From the NCBI RefSeq assembly GCF_014078525.1, contig NZ_MU078694.1, positions 451,885 through 515,884 on the forward strand: a DNA stretch of 64,000 bases. Direction: 5' to 3'. The notes below the pieces were generated by a model. That model was not told the origin of the DNA, did not search any database, and worked only from the letters and a program-made list of their open reading frames with translations. Position numbers and translations under genes: made by a program. Positions 8,024 to 16,723 of the stretch are shown here, in pieces (positions within the stretch are counted from its first letter, which is position 1; each line of letters opens with the position of its first letter). Source of the stretch: Nitrosopumilus sp. b3. GTDB taxonomy: Archaea; Thermoproteota; Nitrososphaeria; Nitrososphaerales; Nitrosopumilaceae.

Positions 8024-9819
8024 TCACCCTTTCCAGTTTTTGTGTGATAACTTGTATCGCTACCATAATCAAGATAGAAATCAGGATCTTCCTGAATTGT
8101 TGGTGGAACAATCATCGGTTCAATAATTTTTTTAATATCGCTGATGGATTTGATATCTGAATCCTCATTACCATTTACAACCCTATGAATCCATGATTTG
8201 AGAGTATCATCAGATTTCTTTTTTTCTTTGAACAGTTCAATGATTTTTAGAATAACAGGTATCACTCGTTTTGCAGGAACTCTAACACAAGTTTCTCCTA
8301 GCATTGTATCGCCATCTGACCGGCCTCCCAAAGACATTTGATAATTTGGATACATGTCTTTTCCAACACGTCCACCTCCTCCAAAGAAACCAATTGTTGC
8401 AATACCATGTTGCCCACAAGAATTAGGACATCCACTTATCTTTATCGAGGAATCACTTAGATCATCATCCTCATCCAACTTTAGATCCAAGAATTTTCGT
8501 TGTATTTCTTTTGCCAATCTATGTGAGTTTGTCAAAGCAAGATTACATGAAGTAGTGCCAGAGCATCCAATAGGTGCAGTCATAGTCAATGCACCGGACT
8601 TTGCAAGTCCTACCTCAAGCAATTTAGAATACAATTGAGGCAAATCATCTTCTAGTACATATCGTAATGCAACATTTTGCACAAATCCACATCGTGCCTT
8701 ACCTTCAGAGGAGAAGTTACGGATGATATCACCTAGTGCATTTAACTGATTTGAGGTTATATCACCAGCTTCTAGAGTAATAAACACAGAACGATAATCA
8801 GATTGTTTTTGTTTTACTGTATTTGTTTTTAGCCATCTAGCATAACCATCAGGAACAGAATTGCCACTTTCATCGGTAATTCTAATAGGTCGCTTTATTT
8901 GATCAGGTGTTATATCAACATCAAGTTGAGTCACAACAGATTGAGTAGCTCTAACAATTGCTCTTTCTTTGAACACAAGATTTTGAAATTTATCCCAACC
9001 CATATCATTTACTAGGTAACGCATTCTATTTCTTGCAAGATTTTTTCTATCACCCAATCTATCAAATATCCTCATCACAGCAATAGATGTGTAAAGTAAA
9101 TCTTCTTCAGGAGTAAATTCTTCTAATTGATGTCCAACATATGATTTGTTACCCAATCCACCGCCAAGGAATATTTTAAATCCTCTTTGAGAAGAACCGT
9201 CAATTTCCCTTATTTGTGGAATTAATCCAACATCAACCATCCTTACCATTCCATGTTTCTCACAACACGTGAAATTGAATTTAAATTTGCGTGGAAGATT
9301 TTGTGCCATCGGATTTCTTAAAAAAAATCTAGCAGTTGCCAGGGCATATGGAGTTGAATCAAATTTTTCATCAGGACATACACCAGACAATGGGCTACAC
9401 ATAACATTACGAACAGAGTTACCACATGCTTCCCGAGATGTCAGACCAACTTCAGCAAGACCTCTAAAAATTTCAGATACATCTTCAAGAATTACCCAAT
9501 GCAATTGAATATTTTCTCTAGTAGAAAAATGTGCACTGCCAATAGAATACTGTTCACTTAATTGAGATATTTTTTCAAATTGATGAGGGTAAATTTCCCC
9601 GGCAGGAAGTTTTATTCTAACCATTGCATAATCACCAGTCATTCTGGTGCCATACGCACCATGCTGAAGTCTAAATCGTCTAAAACTATCCTCATCGTAT
9701 TTTCCTTGACGGAACATCTTTACTGTTTTAGCAAAATTATCTGCCTCCTCAATCCTAGCCCAATTAATTTTAGGCTTTGCAGAATCTGGAGAAGATTGTT
9801 TAAGATCAGATATTGTCAA
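8011..9819 (-). CDS. Siroheme/[4Fe-4S] sulfite or nitrite reductase
   Basis: A 602-residue enzyme of the ferredoxin-dependent nitrite/sulfite reductase family, which carries out six-electron reduction of sulfite to sulfide or nitrite to ammonia. The cluster/siroheme ligands are the pairs GCSGTTSC (about 418-424) and GCPNSC (about 463-467), matching C-X5-C and C-X3-C. The two ferrite-like halves are visible from STRENIQLHWV and from CGFVQNVALRYV. The family does not separate the two substrates. The coupled rhodanese gene favours sulfite, and a cell that lives on ammonia has little need to make it from nitrite (inference). The start is TTG, only about 30 bp from a TATA-like stretch, so the leader is short. 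Confidence 0.88.
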   Translation of the reverse strand: MTISDLKQSSPDSAKPKINWARIEEADNFAKTVKMFRQGKYDEDSFRRFRLQHGAYGTRMTGDYAMVRIKLPAGEIYPHQFEKISQLSEQYSIGSAHFSTRENIQLHWVILEDVSEIFRGLAEVGLTSREACGNSVRNVMCSPLSGVCPDEKFDSTPYALATARFFLRNPMAQNLPRKFKFNFTCCEKHGMVRMVDVGLIPQIREIDGSSQRGFKIFLGGGLGNKSYVGHQLEEFTPEEDLLYTSIAVMRIFDRLGDRKNLARNRMRYLVNDMGWDKFQNLVFKERAIVRATQSVVTQLDVDITPDQIKRPIRITDESGNSVPDGYARWLKTNTVKQKQSDYRSVFITLEAGDITSNQLNALGDIIRNFSSEGKARCGFVQNVALRYVLEDDLPQLYSKLLEVGLAKSGALTMTAPIGCSGTTSCNLALTNSHRLAKEIQRKFLDLKLDEDDDLSDSSIKISGCPNSCGQHGIATIGFFGGGGRVGKDMYPNYQMSLGGRSDGDTMLGETCVRVPAKRVIPVILKIIELFKEKKKSDDTLKSWIHRVVNGNEDSDIKSISDIKKIIEPMIVPPTIQEDPDFYLDYGSDTSYHTKTGKGECAA

Positions 9820-9890
9820 TACAAAGAAATTCCATCTAGTTTGGTTATAAATTTTTGATATAGGGATGTTTTAGTAAAGAAAATTTTGAG

Positions 9891-9948
9891 GTCATACATA
9901 ATTTTCCTACTTTTTTAAAACCTAATAGAATTAGTCATACCTAATTTT
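9891..9948. promoter_or_regulatory. 15-bp direct repeat in the divergent sir/thi4 promoter region
   Basis: GTCATACATAATTTT at 9891-9905 recurs as GTCATACCTAATTTT at 9934-9948, 14 of 15 identical and 43 bp apart. The second copy lies inside an inverted repeat, AATTAG-6-CTAATT (9929-9946), and overlaps a TATA-like stretch about 48 bp before the thi4 start. The layout suggests a regulator acting on both divergent sulfur-related genes (inference). Confidence 0.45.
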
Positions 9949-9995
9949 AAAGAAATGTGGGAAAGTATTAATTGTTCAGAGAATGAATTCATCTC

Positions 9996-10814
9996 ATGCA
10001 AGAGGCCACAGTAGCAGAGCAATCAAATAAAATTTTTACAGATGTAAAAGAAGTCGAAATTACACGTGCAATCGCAAATGAATTTCATGACGTATTGATT
10101 GACAGAGCAGATTCAGATGTCATAATTATTGGAGCTGGTCCAGCAGGATTAACAGCTAGTAGAGAGTTATCTAATATGGGTTTCAAAGTTCTCGTAATTG
10201 AACAAAATAACTACCTAGGCGGAGGTTATTGGTTAGGAGGATACATGATGAATCCAGTAACAGTTAGAGAACCAGCACAGAAAATTTGGGATGAGTTGGG
10301 AGTCCCATACAAAAAAGTTGCAGATGGACTGTATCTTACTCCAGGCCCACATGCAGTATCAAAATTAATTGCAGCAGCATGTGATGCAGGAGTCAAATTC
10401 CTACAGTTAACAAAATTTGATGATTTAGTATTGAAAAACGGAAGAGTTGCAGGAATTGTTGTAAATTGGATGCCAGTTTCAGCTTTACCACGAAACATAA
10501 CTTGTGTAGATCCAGTTGCACTAGAAGCAAAAATAATAATCGATGCATCAGGCCATGATTCTGTTGCAGTAAAGAGATTAGTAGATAGAGGATTAGCTAA
10601 ATGGAAAGGAATGGAACCAATGCATGTCAATGATGGAGAAGAACATGTTGTCCATAAAACAGGAGAAGTTTATCCAGGATTGGTGGCTGCAGGCATGTCA
10701 GTAACTGAAACACATGGCTTGGCAAGAATGGGTCCAACATTTGGTTCCATGTTATACTCTGGAAAAAAGGCAGCTGAAATAACTGCAGCAAAAATCAAAG
10801 AGTTAGAAAGATAA
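9996..10814 (+). CDS. thi4: Thiazole synthase Thi4 (Cys-containing type)
   Basis: A 272-residue FAD/NAD-binding protein that makes the thiazole half of thiamine from NAD and glycine. IIIGAGPAGLTAS (about 44-56) is the dinucleotide motif, followed by the Thi4-typical GGGYWLGGYMMN. At the sulfur-donor position it has Cys170 in NITCVDP. In yeast Thi4 the matching Cys gives up its sulfur and kills the enzyme, whereas methanogen homologues have His there and use sulfide. By sequence this archaeal enzyme is therefore of the Cys type. I find no TPP riboswitch in the leader. ATG start. Confidence 0.92.
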   Translation: MQEATVAEQSNKIFTDVKEVEITRAIANEFHDVLIDRADSDVIIIGAGPAGLTASRELSNMGFKVLVIEQNNYLGGGYWLGGYMMNPVTVREPAQKIWDELGVPYKKVADGLYLTPGPHAVSKLIAAACDAGVKFLQLTKFDDLVLKNGRVAGIVVNWMPVSALPRNITCVDPVALEAKIIIDASGHDSVAVKRLVDRGLAKWKGMEPMHVNDGEEHVVHKTGEVYPGLVAAGMSVTETHGLARMGPTFGSMLYSGKKAAEITAAKIKELER

Positions 10815-10837
10815 GTCATCAAGAAATATCTTTTTTA

Positions 10838-11608
10838 TTGAAAATTTCTAAAATTATTCTATATAATGAACCAACAGTTCCTGAAATTCAATTAGATAGA
10901 TTAAGAAAGTTCCTCGAAAACACATTTCAAATTACAATTGAAACAAGAAAGAATTTGTTCAATAATTTAGATGATAGGACATATAAAAAAATTGCAAGTA
11001 TTAGAATTTTAGACATTAAGAAACCATTTCAGAAATATTCTACTTCAGATGAAGATGTTTTAGTAGAAAAAGAGAGCATAGACATGTCTCAAGAAAAAGA
11101 ACCCCCATTATATGATGGAGTGGAATTACAAAAAATTATTTCAGAATTAATTCCAGATAATGAAAATAGAATGGATATACTAAATGTGATTTTTACAAAT
11201 AAGATTACATGCACATTTGATGAAAGTGATTATAGATATCATGCAAGATCTTTGATTAGTTCTAATCCTGTAATAATTTCAACTACAGGCATGATAGAGG
11301 CCCCCGCAAAACCAAAACAATACTATCTGGATTTAATGACAAACTTTTCAAAAGATGCAGTAGACGAAATCAAAAAAAGATACAAAGGCCAATTTTTAGA
11401 ATATCATGATTCACGTTTATCAGAAATCGCAGAAGGCTACCTATTACAAGCCATCATGTATTATGAAACAGGAGAGGCGTTTTGCGATAATTTAGACTGC
11501 AGATTGTTTAATTCCCACTGGCAAAAAGATCTCCTCCATTCCCAGATAGACAACAAAAAATTGTGTGAAAAACACCAAGAAATTCTAAATCAATTTAGAC
11601 AGAATTAA
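10838..11608 (+). CDS. Archaeal protein of unknown function, possible metallopeptidase-like
   Basis: A 256-residue soluble protein starting at TTG, 23 bp after thi4. The C-terminal third has spaced Cys and His residues (FCDNLDCRLFNSHW, then LCEKHQE) like those that bind structural zinc in archaemetzincin-type proteins. I see no HExxH motif. I believe it belongs to a conserved archaeal family annotated as a putative metallopeptidase (DUF6775), but this is from memory and unproven. The 3' end overlaps the convergent malate dehydrogenase gene by 14 bp. Confidence 0.6.
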   Translation: MKISKIILYNEPTVPEIQLDRLRKFLENTFQITIETRKNLFNNLDDRTYKKIASIRILDIKKPFQKYSTSDEDVLVEKESIDMSQEKEPPLYDGVELQKIISELIPDNENRMDILNVIFTNKITCTFDESDYRYHARSLISSNPVIISTTGMIEAPAKPKQYYLDLMTNFSKDAVDEIKKRYKGQFLEYHDSRLSEIAEGYLLQAIMYYETGEAFCDNLDCRLFNSHWQKDLLHSQIDNKKLCEKHQEILNQFRQN

Positions 11609-12497
11609 TGTCATCACGGATTTTTTTAGAGGATTCTGTTAACAGTGATGATTCGGATTCGTCAAGTTGAATTGTCTGTATTTCAGAAACGCCGTTTTGA
11701 TTAATTTTTACAGGAACGCCCATTGCCACGTCATTTTCACCGTATTCACCCTCAAGAACTACAGATGCTGTGAGAAATAGTTCTTGGGCATTGATGATGG
11801 TATTAATTACATCGTAGACATTTTTTGCGATGCCAAACTGAGATCGACTCTTATAATTTCTCAGAGTCTTCCAATAGTTTCGAATATCAAAAGTAATGTA
11901 TTTTTTTTCAACATCATTTATCATAGAAGATAGAGATTTTCCTTCAACAGTTACGTTTGAAAAAATAGGAACCATTGAATCACCATGCTCCCCAAGAACT
12001 AATGCACCATTTATTGAGGATTGAGGCACAGATAATTTTTCTGATACAAAATAGCGAAATCTGCTTGAATCAAGGCTTGATGCAATGCCAATTACTTTGA
12101 ATCTAGAAAAACCAGATTCTTTTTGAAAAAAATATGTCAAAACATCAGGAGGATTTGAAACCATTAAAATTATTGCAGAAGGGCAGTACTGTTTAATTTT
12201 TTTTGCAATCTCTTTTATCATATCTATTTGCGGATTTTTATTTTCGGTCCTAGATTTCGTGTATGAAACAGTACTTGCAGCAATTATTACAATATCTGAA
12301 CCAGATAATTCAGCATAGTCATCTGTTCCATGTATCGAAAATTTTGAAGTTGCCGGGATTGCATTTGAAATATCCAATGATTCACCAATTGCTTTATCTC
12401 TACTACGATTGATCAATAAGACATCATCTAGTGCATTTGCAACACAGAGAAATGCAATTGACGCGCCAACTCGGCCGCTTCCAATTATTGAAATCAA
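11595..12497 (-). CDS. mdh: Malate/lactate dehydrogenase family protein
   Basis: A 300-residue NAD(P)-dependent 2-hydroxyacid dehydrogenase. IIGSGRVGAS at the N-terminus is the Rossmann motif; MVSNPPDVLT and GEHGDSMVP (catalytic His) are family signatures, and SSRFRYFV carries the substrate-binding Arg. The loop that sets substrate choice contains KSRTENKN, with an Arg, which favours malate. It would interconvert malate and oxaloacetate in the TCA reactions. TTG start. High confidence for the family and good for malate. Confidence 0.88.
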   Translation of the reverse strand: MISIIGSGRVGASIAFLCVANALDDVLLINRSRDKAIGESLDISNAIPATSKFSIHGTDDYAELSGSDIVIIAASTVSYTKSRTENKNPQIDMIKEIAKKIKQYCPSAIILMVSNPPDVLTYFFQKESGFSRFKVIGIASSLDSSRFRYFVSEKLSVPQSSINGALVLGEHGDSMVPIFSNVTVEGKSLSSMINDVEKKYITFDIRNYWKTLRNYKSRSQFGIAKNVYDVINTIINAQELFLTASVVLEGEYGENDVAMGVPVKINQNGVSEIQTIQLDESESSLLTESSKKIRDDINSV

Positions 12498-12513
12498 TTA
12501 AAACACAACCGGT

Positions 12514-12945
12514 TTATTTTACAATTAAAACAGGACAGCGAGTTTTTTGTGACACACCATTTGCGACACTACCTAAGAGAACTTTATCAAAACCAGTTCT
12601 CCCATGAGACCCAATTACAATTAGATCATGTTTTCTAGATTTTGCAAAAGTTACAATGTCATTTACAACAGATTTTGAAGTAATTATTTGAGTTTTGACA
12701 GTAATGTTATTTTTTTCAGCATAAGATTCTAGTTTTTCAACATGCTTTTTTGTCACCTTACTCTGTTTTTTAATTAATTCTTTATCGGCTCTTGCATCAT
12801 AATATTTGTGATGCCAAGCATCCCCCTCAAGACACGTAAGAAGAGTTACTTTTGATTGATATTTTTTTGCAACATCTAATGCAACCTTAAAGGCCCTAGT
12901 GGATTGGTCAGATAAATCAAATGGAACAAGAATGTTTTGAAACAT
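12514..12945 (-). CDS. Universal stress protein (UspA family)
   Basis: A 143-residue Usp domain beginning MFQNILVPFDLSD, with the ATP-binding signature GSHGRTGFDKVLLGSVANGVS near the C-terminus split over two strands. I chose the internal ATG at 12945 over a longer frame to 12996, because the ATG has a perfect AGGAGG 9 bp upstream, starts right at the Usp core and follows the stop of the previous gene. The preserved G-2x-G-9x-G(S/T) motif implies ATP binding. It is in an operon with the HPF-like gene, which suggests a dormancy or energy-stress role (inference). Confidence 0.9.
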   Translation of the reverse strand: MFQNILVPFDLSDQSTRAFKVALDVAKKYQSKVTLLTCLEGDAWHHKYYDARADKELIKKQSKVTKKHVEKLESYAEKNNITVKTQIITSKSVVNDIVTFAKSRKHDLIVIGSHGRTGFDKVLLGSVANGVSQKTRCPVLIVK

Positions 12946-12946
12946 T

Positions 12947-13291
12947 TCAGAATTCCTCCTTTTTACGAATACTTTCTCTTTGACGCTTATTCTCACGATC
13001 AGAGTATTCTCCTTCCAATTTTCGGCTTAATTCATCAGCAATTTTAAGAATATCCCAACCAGATGCAGTGTAAACCAATGTATTTTTCGAAGTCTTAACA
13101 GATGCAGTTGCATCATAATGAGTTCTTGAACCTTCAGGATTTTGAGATTCTACTGTAATTTTTGCCTCAATTATATTTGATAATACTTTTTGAACTTTCT
13201 CTAAAGCAGAACCAAACTTGGATGAAAGTACCTCATTTGCAGGTTCATCTTTAGATAACCCAACCACATACAAAGGAACAGAATTTGCCAT
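12947..13291 (-). CDS. HPF/RaiA-like small protein
   Basis: A 114-residue protein with the order of a hibernation-promoting factor: an N-terminal strand and helix (GSALEKVQKVLSNI), a strand pair (YDATASVKTSKNTLVYTAS), then a helix (DILKIADELSRKLEGEY) and a charged Arg/Lys/Glu tail. In RaiA/HPF the second helix and basic tail sit in the ribosomal decoding centre and silence idle ribosomes. The resemblance is at the pattern level only. Its position as the first gene of an operon with a Usp supports a dormancy role (inference). Confidence 0.5.
   Translation of the reverse strand: MANSVPLYVVGLSKDEPANEVLSSKFGSALEKVQKVLSNIIEAKITVESQNPEGSRTHYDATASVKTSKNTLVYTASGWDILKIADELSRKLEGEYSDRENKRQRESIRKKEEF
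12955..12960 (-). promoter_or_regulatory. Ribosome binding site AGGAGG of the first usp gene
   Basis: A perfect AGGAGG read on the minus strand, 9 bp before the ATG at 12945 and inside the end of the HPF-like gene. It fixes the start of the usp gene and supports translation as the second gene of an operon. Confidence 0.8.
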
Positions 13292-13400
13292 ATAGTATTA
13301 ATGTCAACTAGAACTAAATATCTTTCTCAGTAATTACCAAACATGAAATTCAATGGTGAATGTATTAATCCTTAATTAAGAAATAAAAAACAGATAGACA

Positions 13401-14255
13401 TTGGATGTTAAAAAAATCAAATTATTAGAATTAATTTCAAAACCAATTACAGTCAAGCCAAATACAACACTGCTAAAAACCAGAGAGAGTCTATTGAAAA
13501 ATAGAGTCAAACGGGTAGTTATCGTAGACAAGAAAAAACCGTTAGGAGTAATTACTGAAAAAGATATTGCAAAAAAAATCTACGAGTTAGGATCAAGACC
13601 AATTAGTGCAGTAGTAGCAAAGGAGTTTATCCCTAAGAAATTATTCACATTAACTCAAGACAACACTGTAACTGAATGTGCAATGATGATGAAAAAACAC
13701 CGGATCAGTCTAGTGATCATTACAAATAAAGACAAAACATTACAAGGAATCGTAACTGAGACAGATCTTGTAAAAGCAATTCTTACAAAAGAGTCAACAC
13801 CTTTCAAAGTTTCAGAGATTATGAAAAAAGATGTTATTACCGCACTTCCAAGTGACCCAATATTACACATAGAAAGTCTGCTGTTAAAATACAGGATATC
13901 AAGAGTCATTATCAAAAGGAATCAAACACCTGTAGGAGTTGTTACATTCAGAGACTTTGTGCCTGCAAAAATTCCTCAATGGATTGCAGAGTCAGCAGAT
14001 CCAAAAGAAGTTCAAGAATATAAATTCAAAAAAGGATTAGAAGAAATTCATTCCAATCAAATGAGTTACTTGTTTCCATTTCATGCAACAGATATCATGT
14101 CCTCCAAGCCAATCACCGTAGGAATTAATGATGATGTCAAGGATGCAGTAACTTTGATGATAAAGCATGACATTAGTGGACTGCCAGTAGTCAAAAAATC
14201 AAAATTAGTAGGCATAATTACAAAATCAGATATTGTAAATTCCCTAACAAAATAA
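13401..14255 (+). CDS. Four-CBS-domain protein
   Basis: A 284-residue protein made only of four CBS domains: about 10-60 (KPITVKPNTTLLKTRESL), 70-125, 130-175 and 220-284 (KPITVGINDDVKDAVTLMIK). Each ends in the usual GxITxxD-type strand (PLGVITEKDI, LQGIVTETDL, PVGVVTFRDF, LVGIITKSDI). CBS pairs bind adenine nucleotides and sense the energy state. With no catalytic domain it should act on a partner protein. TTG start, divergent from the HPF-like gene. Confidence 0.9.
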   Translation: MDVKKIKLLELISKPITVKPNTTLLKTRESLLKNRVKRVVIVDKKKPLGVITEKDIAKKIYELGSRPISAVVAKEFIPKKLFTLTQDNTVTECAMMMKKHRISLVIITNKDKTLQGIVTETDLVKAILTKESTPFKVSEIMKKDVITALPSDPILHIESLLLKYRISRVIIKRNQTPVGVVTFRDFVPAKIPQWIAESADPKEVQEYKFKKGLEEIHSNQMSYLFPFHATDIMSSKPITVGINDDVKDAVTLMIKHDISGLPVVKKSKLVGIITKSDIVNSLTK

Positions 14256-14270
14256 TTTTAGCGAATTAAA

Positions 14271-14693
14271 TTATTTCACAATCATCAATGAGCAAGGTGA
14301 TGATTGAGCAAGCTTATTTGAAGTACTTCCAAGTAAAAATCTGGCTACAGTTCCAAGACCTTTGTTACCCACAACAACCAGATTGCATTTTTCTTCCTTG
14401 ATTACTTTATCAATTTCATTTACAATGTTACCTTCTCTTATCAAAGATTTTCCAGTAATTCCATTTTTAGAAAGAATCTCATTTGCATCGTTCAGAGTTT
14501 TTTTGCCATATTTTCGTAAAAGTTGCAAATATTCTTTACGATCTAAAAAATTTACAGGTACTGATTTTTCAACAACATAAATTAAAATAATTTGTGAATC
14601 AAATGCATTTACCATTTCACATGCCCTTTGTAGAGCTTTTTTAGAATATTTTGAACCATCCAGAGGAACTAGGATTTTTTTGAAATTATTCAT
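14271..14693 (-). CDS. Universal stress protein (UspA family)
   Basis: A 140-residue Usp domain: KKILVPLDGSKYSKKALQRA at the start and GNKGLGTVARFLLGSTSNKLAQSS at the end, the latter holding the ATP-binding glycines. The stop/start overlap of 4 bp with the next upstream usp gene shows a two-gene operon. Its start region shares 33 identical bases with that neighbour, which points to a tandem duplication. Confidence 0.93.
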   Translation of the reverse strand: MNNFKKILVPLDGSKYSKKALQRACEMVNAFDSQIILIYVVEKSVPVNFLDRKEYLQLLRKYGKKTLNDANEILSKNGITGKSLIREGNIVNEIDKVIKEEKCNLVVVGNKGLGTVARFLLGSTSNKLAQSSPCSLMIVK

Positions 14694-15121
14694 TTTACAA
14701 CCAAAACGGGTTTTTTGGATTTGTGTAATACATAATTTGAAACACTGCCCAAAAACATTTCTTTTACACTACCTCTTCCTCTTGCACCAATTACAACCAA
14801 GTCAATTCTATTTTTACTATTATTTGCAAACCTTGCAATATCATATCCAGGATCACCTGCGAGTGCTTTACCAGTTAATTGTATTCCTTTTTTTGCGGCT
14901 CTAACTTTTGCCTGTTCAAGGAATTTTTTTACTTCTTTCATCGAGTTAAAATCTAAGAAACCAAGTGGATGAAGTGCATACAATCCAGGCACTGATTTTA
15001 CTGCCAAGGCAGTTATTGTTCCATTAGACTGTCTTGCAATATGAATAGCCATATCCAATCCACGAAAAGAGTTTTTTGAACCATCCAGAGGAACTAGGAT
15101 TTTTTTTGTTTTAATTACCAT
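14690..15121 (-). CDS. Universal stress protein (UspA family)
   Basis: A 143-residue Usp domain starting MVIKTKKILVPLDGSK, with an ATP-binding motif GARGRGSVKEMFLGSVSNYVL. It is the first gene of a two-gene usp operon that faces a CBS gene on each side. The only clear differences from the downstream copy lie in the middle helices, where it has a proline-rich stretch around GLYALHPLGFLD. Confidence 0.93.
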   Translation of the reverse strand: MVIKTKKILVPLDGSKNSFRGLDMAIHIARQSNGTITALAVKSVPGLYALHPLGFLDFNSMKEVKKFLEQAKVRAAKKGIQLTGKALAGDPGYDIARFANNSKNRIDLVVIGARGRGSVKEMFLGSVSNYVLHKSKKPVLVVK

Positions 15122-15232
15122 ATAGGGTTTATCTCAATTACGAACTTAAAAGCATTCAATGATTTCCCGCAATGATTTTCAAGTATGATAATTTAGAAAT
15201 CATATCATATAATTGAAGATCATAGATTTTTC

Positions 15233-15673
15233 ATGGAAGGAAGTACTTTTGTAAATCAGGTAATGTCTAAAACCGTTTTAACTGCAGATAAATCCGTATC
15301 AATTCAAGATGCCGCTCAAAAAATGAAAGAATTGAAAATAGGATGTGTGGTCATAACTGAGGATTCCAAACCCATAGGCATTGTCACTGAAAGGGATTTC
15401 GTTACTAAAGTTGCTGCTGAAGGAAGGCCCTTATTTACAGAGATCTCAGAAGTCATGTCATCTCCACTAATAACGATAGATCCAGAAGAGACAATTTGGG
15501 AAGCTTCAGAAATGATGAAAGAGAAATCAATCCACAAACTACCTGTCAAAGAAAATGAGCAGATAATAGGAATTGTTACCACTACAGATATTGTAAAAAT
15601 CTCTAGTGTTGGATCAGACTCTGAAATGCGTAGAATATGTGATCAGATAATTTTGAGAATGAAAGACGAATAA
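15233..15673 (+). CDS. Two-CBS-domain protein
   Basis: A 146-residue protein with a single CBS pair: residues 8-60 (NQVMSKTVLTADKSVSIQDA) and 72-130 (EVMSSPLITIDPEETIWEAS), each closing with PIGIVTERDF or IIGIVTTTDI. It probably binds AMP or ATP and regulates a partner. It is divergent from the usp pair, so the spacer of 111 bp carries both promoters. ATG start. Confidence 0.92.
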   Translation: MEGSTFVNQVMSKTVLTADKSVSIQDAAQKMKELKIGCVVITEDSKPIGIVTERDFVTKVAAEGRPLFTEISEVMSSPLITIDPEETIWEASEMMKEKSIHKLPVKENEQIIGIVTTTDIVKISSVGSDSEMRRICDQIILRMKDE

Positions 15674-15718
15674 TCAAAAAAAGACACTTAAATTATTGCT
15701 ACAAAGTTATCAAACATC

Positions 15719-16723
15719 ATGATGGCAGCTGACGATGGTGCAACAGTACTTGAAACAAATGATAGCGATCCTATGAAACCAGATAAGGTAAAAACAAAAT
15801 TTGATGTAATTATTATTGGTGCGGGACCATCAGGGTACACTGCAGGGATTTATTGTTCTAGAGCTGGGTATGACACATTGATTTTGTCAGGAATTCTTCC
15901 AGGAGGTCAATTAGTGAATACAACAGAAGTAGAGAATTATCCAGGATTTGAAAACGGGATAATGGGTCCTGATTTAATGATAGATATGAGAAAGCAATCT
16001 CAAAGAATGGGAACTACAATTATTGATGATGAAGCAGTTGATGTAGATTTTAGACGAAGCCCATTCAAAGTTTTAACAGCCTCAGAAGAGTATGAAGGGC
16101 GTGCAGTAATTATTGCGACTGGTGCAAATCCAAGAAAGATGGGATTGCCTGGAGAGCAAGAATTTGCAGGAAAAGGTGTTTCATATTGTGCAACATGCGA
16201 TGGACCATTTTTTAGGAATCAGGAAATAGTTGTTGTAGGAGGAGGGGATTCAGCCATTGAAGAAGCAACATTCCTCACAAAATTTGGCACAATAGTTCAC
16301 ATTATTCATCGTAGAGATGAATTGCGTGCAAGTAAAGTAATGCAAGAACGTGCATTTAGTAATGAAAAAATAAAGTTTCATTGGGACTCTGCTGTAACAG
16401 AAATCAAAGGGGAGCAAAAAATGCAAAAAGTAATTATAAAAAATCTAAAAACAAATGAAGAGTCAACAATTAATGCAGGAGGTCTTTTTGTTGCAATAGG
16501 TCATGAACCAAATACAAAATTATTCAAAGGACAAATAGATTTGGATGATAAAGGATACGTTGTATTAAAAAATAAAACCCACACTAACATTGAAGGTATT
16601 TTTGCAGCTGGTGATGTTCATGATAGAACTTACAGACAAGCAATAACTGCTGCAGGGTTTGGGTGTATGGCAGCAATTGATGTTGATAAATATTTAACAG
16701 AAAGCGCAGATAAAAAAGAATGA
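15719..16723 (+). CDS. trxB: Thioredoxin reductase
   Basis: A 334-residue FAD/NAD(P)H disulfide reductase of the low-molecular-weight TrxB type. After a 25-residue extension comes the FAD motif IIIGAGPSGYTAGIY, the redox-active CATC in SYCATCDGPFF (about 160), the NAD(P)H-binding VVVGGGDSAIEEA and the C-terminal GIFAAGDVHD. It keeps thioredoxin-like proteins reduced in the cytoplasm. The next gene overlaps its stop by 4 bp. Two ATG codons in a row could serve as the start. Confidence 0.95.
   Translation: MMAADDGATVLETNDSDPMKPDKVKTKFDVIIIGAGPSGYTAGIYCSRAGYDTLILSGILPGGQLVNTTEVENYPGFENGIMGPDLMIDMRKQSQRMGTTIIDDEAVDVDFRRSPFKVLTASEEYEGRAVIIATGANPRKMGLPGEQEFAGKGVSYCATCDGPFFRNQEIVVVGGGDSAIEEATFLTKFGTIVHIIHRRDELRASKVMQERAFSNEKIKFHWDSAVTEIKGEQKMQKVIIKNLKTNEESTINAGGLFVAIGHEPNTKLFKGQIDLDDKGYVVLKNKTHTNIEGIFAAGDVHDRTYRQAITAAGFGCMAAIDVDKYLTESADKKE

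Noticed and set aside
9820..9995. TPP riboswitch before thi4
   Set aside because: The conserved CTGAGA and the pyrophosphate-sensor core were looked for and not seen.
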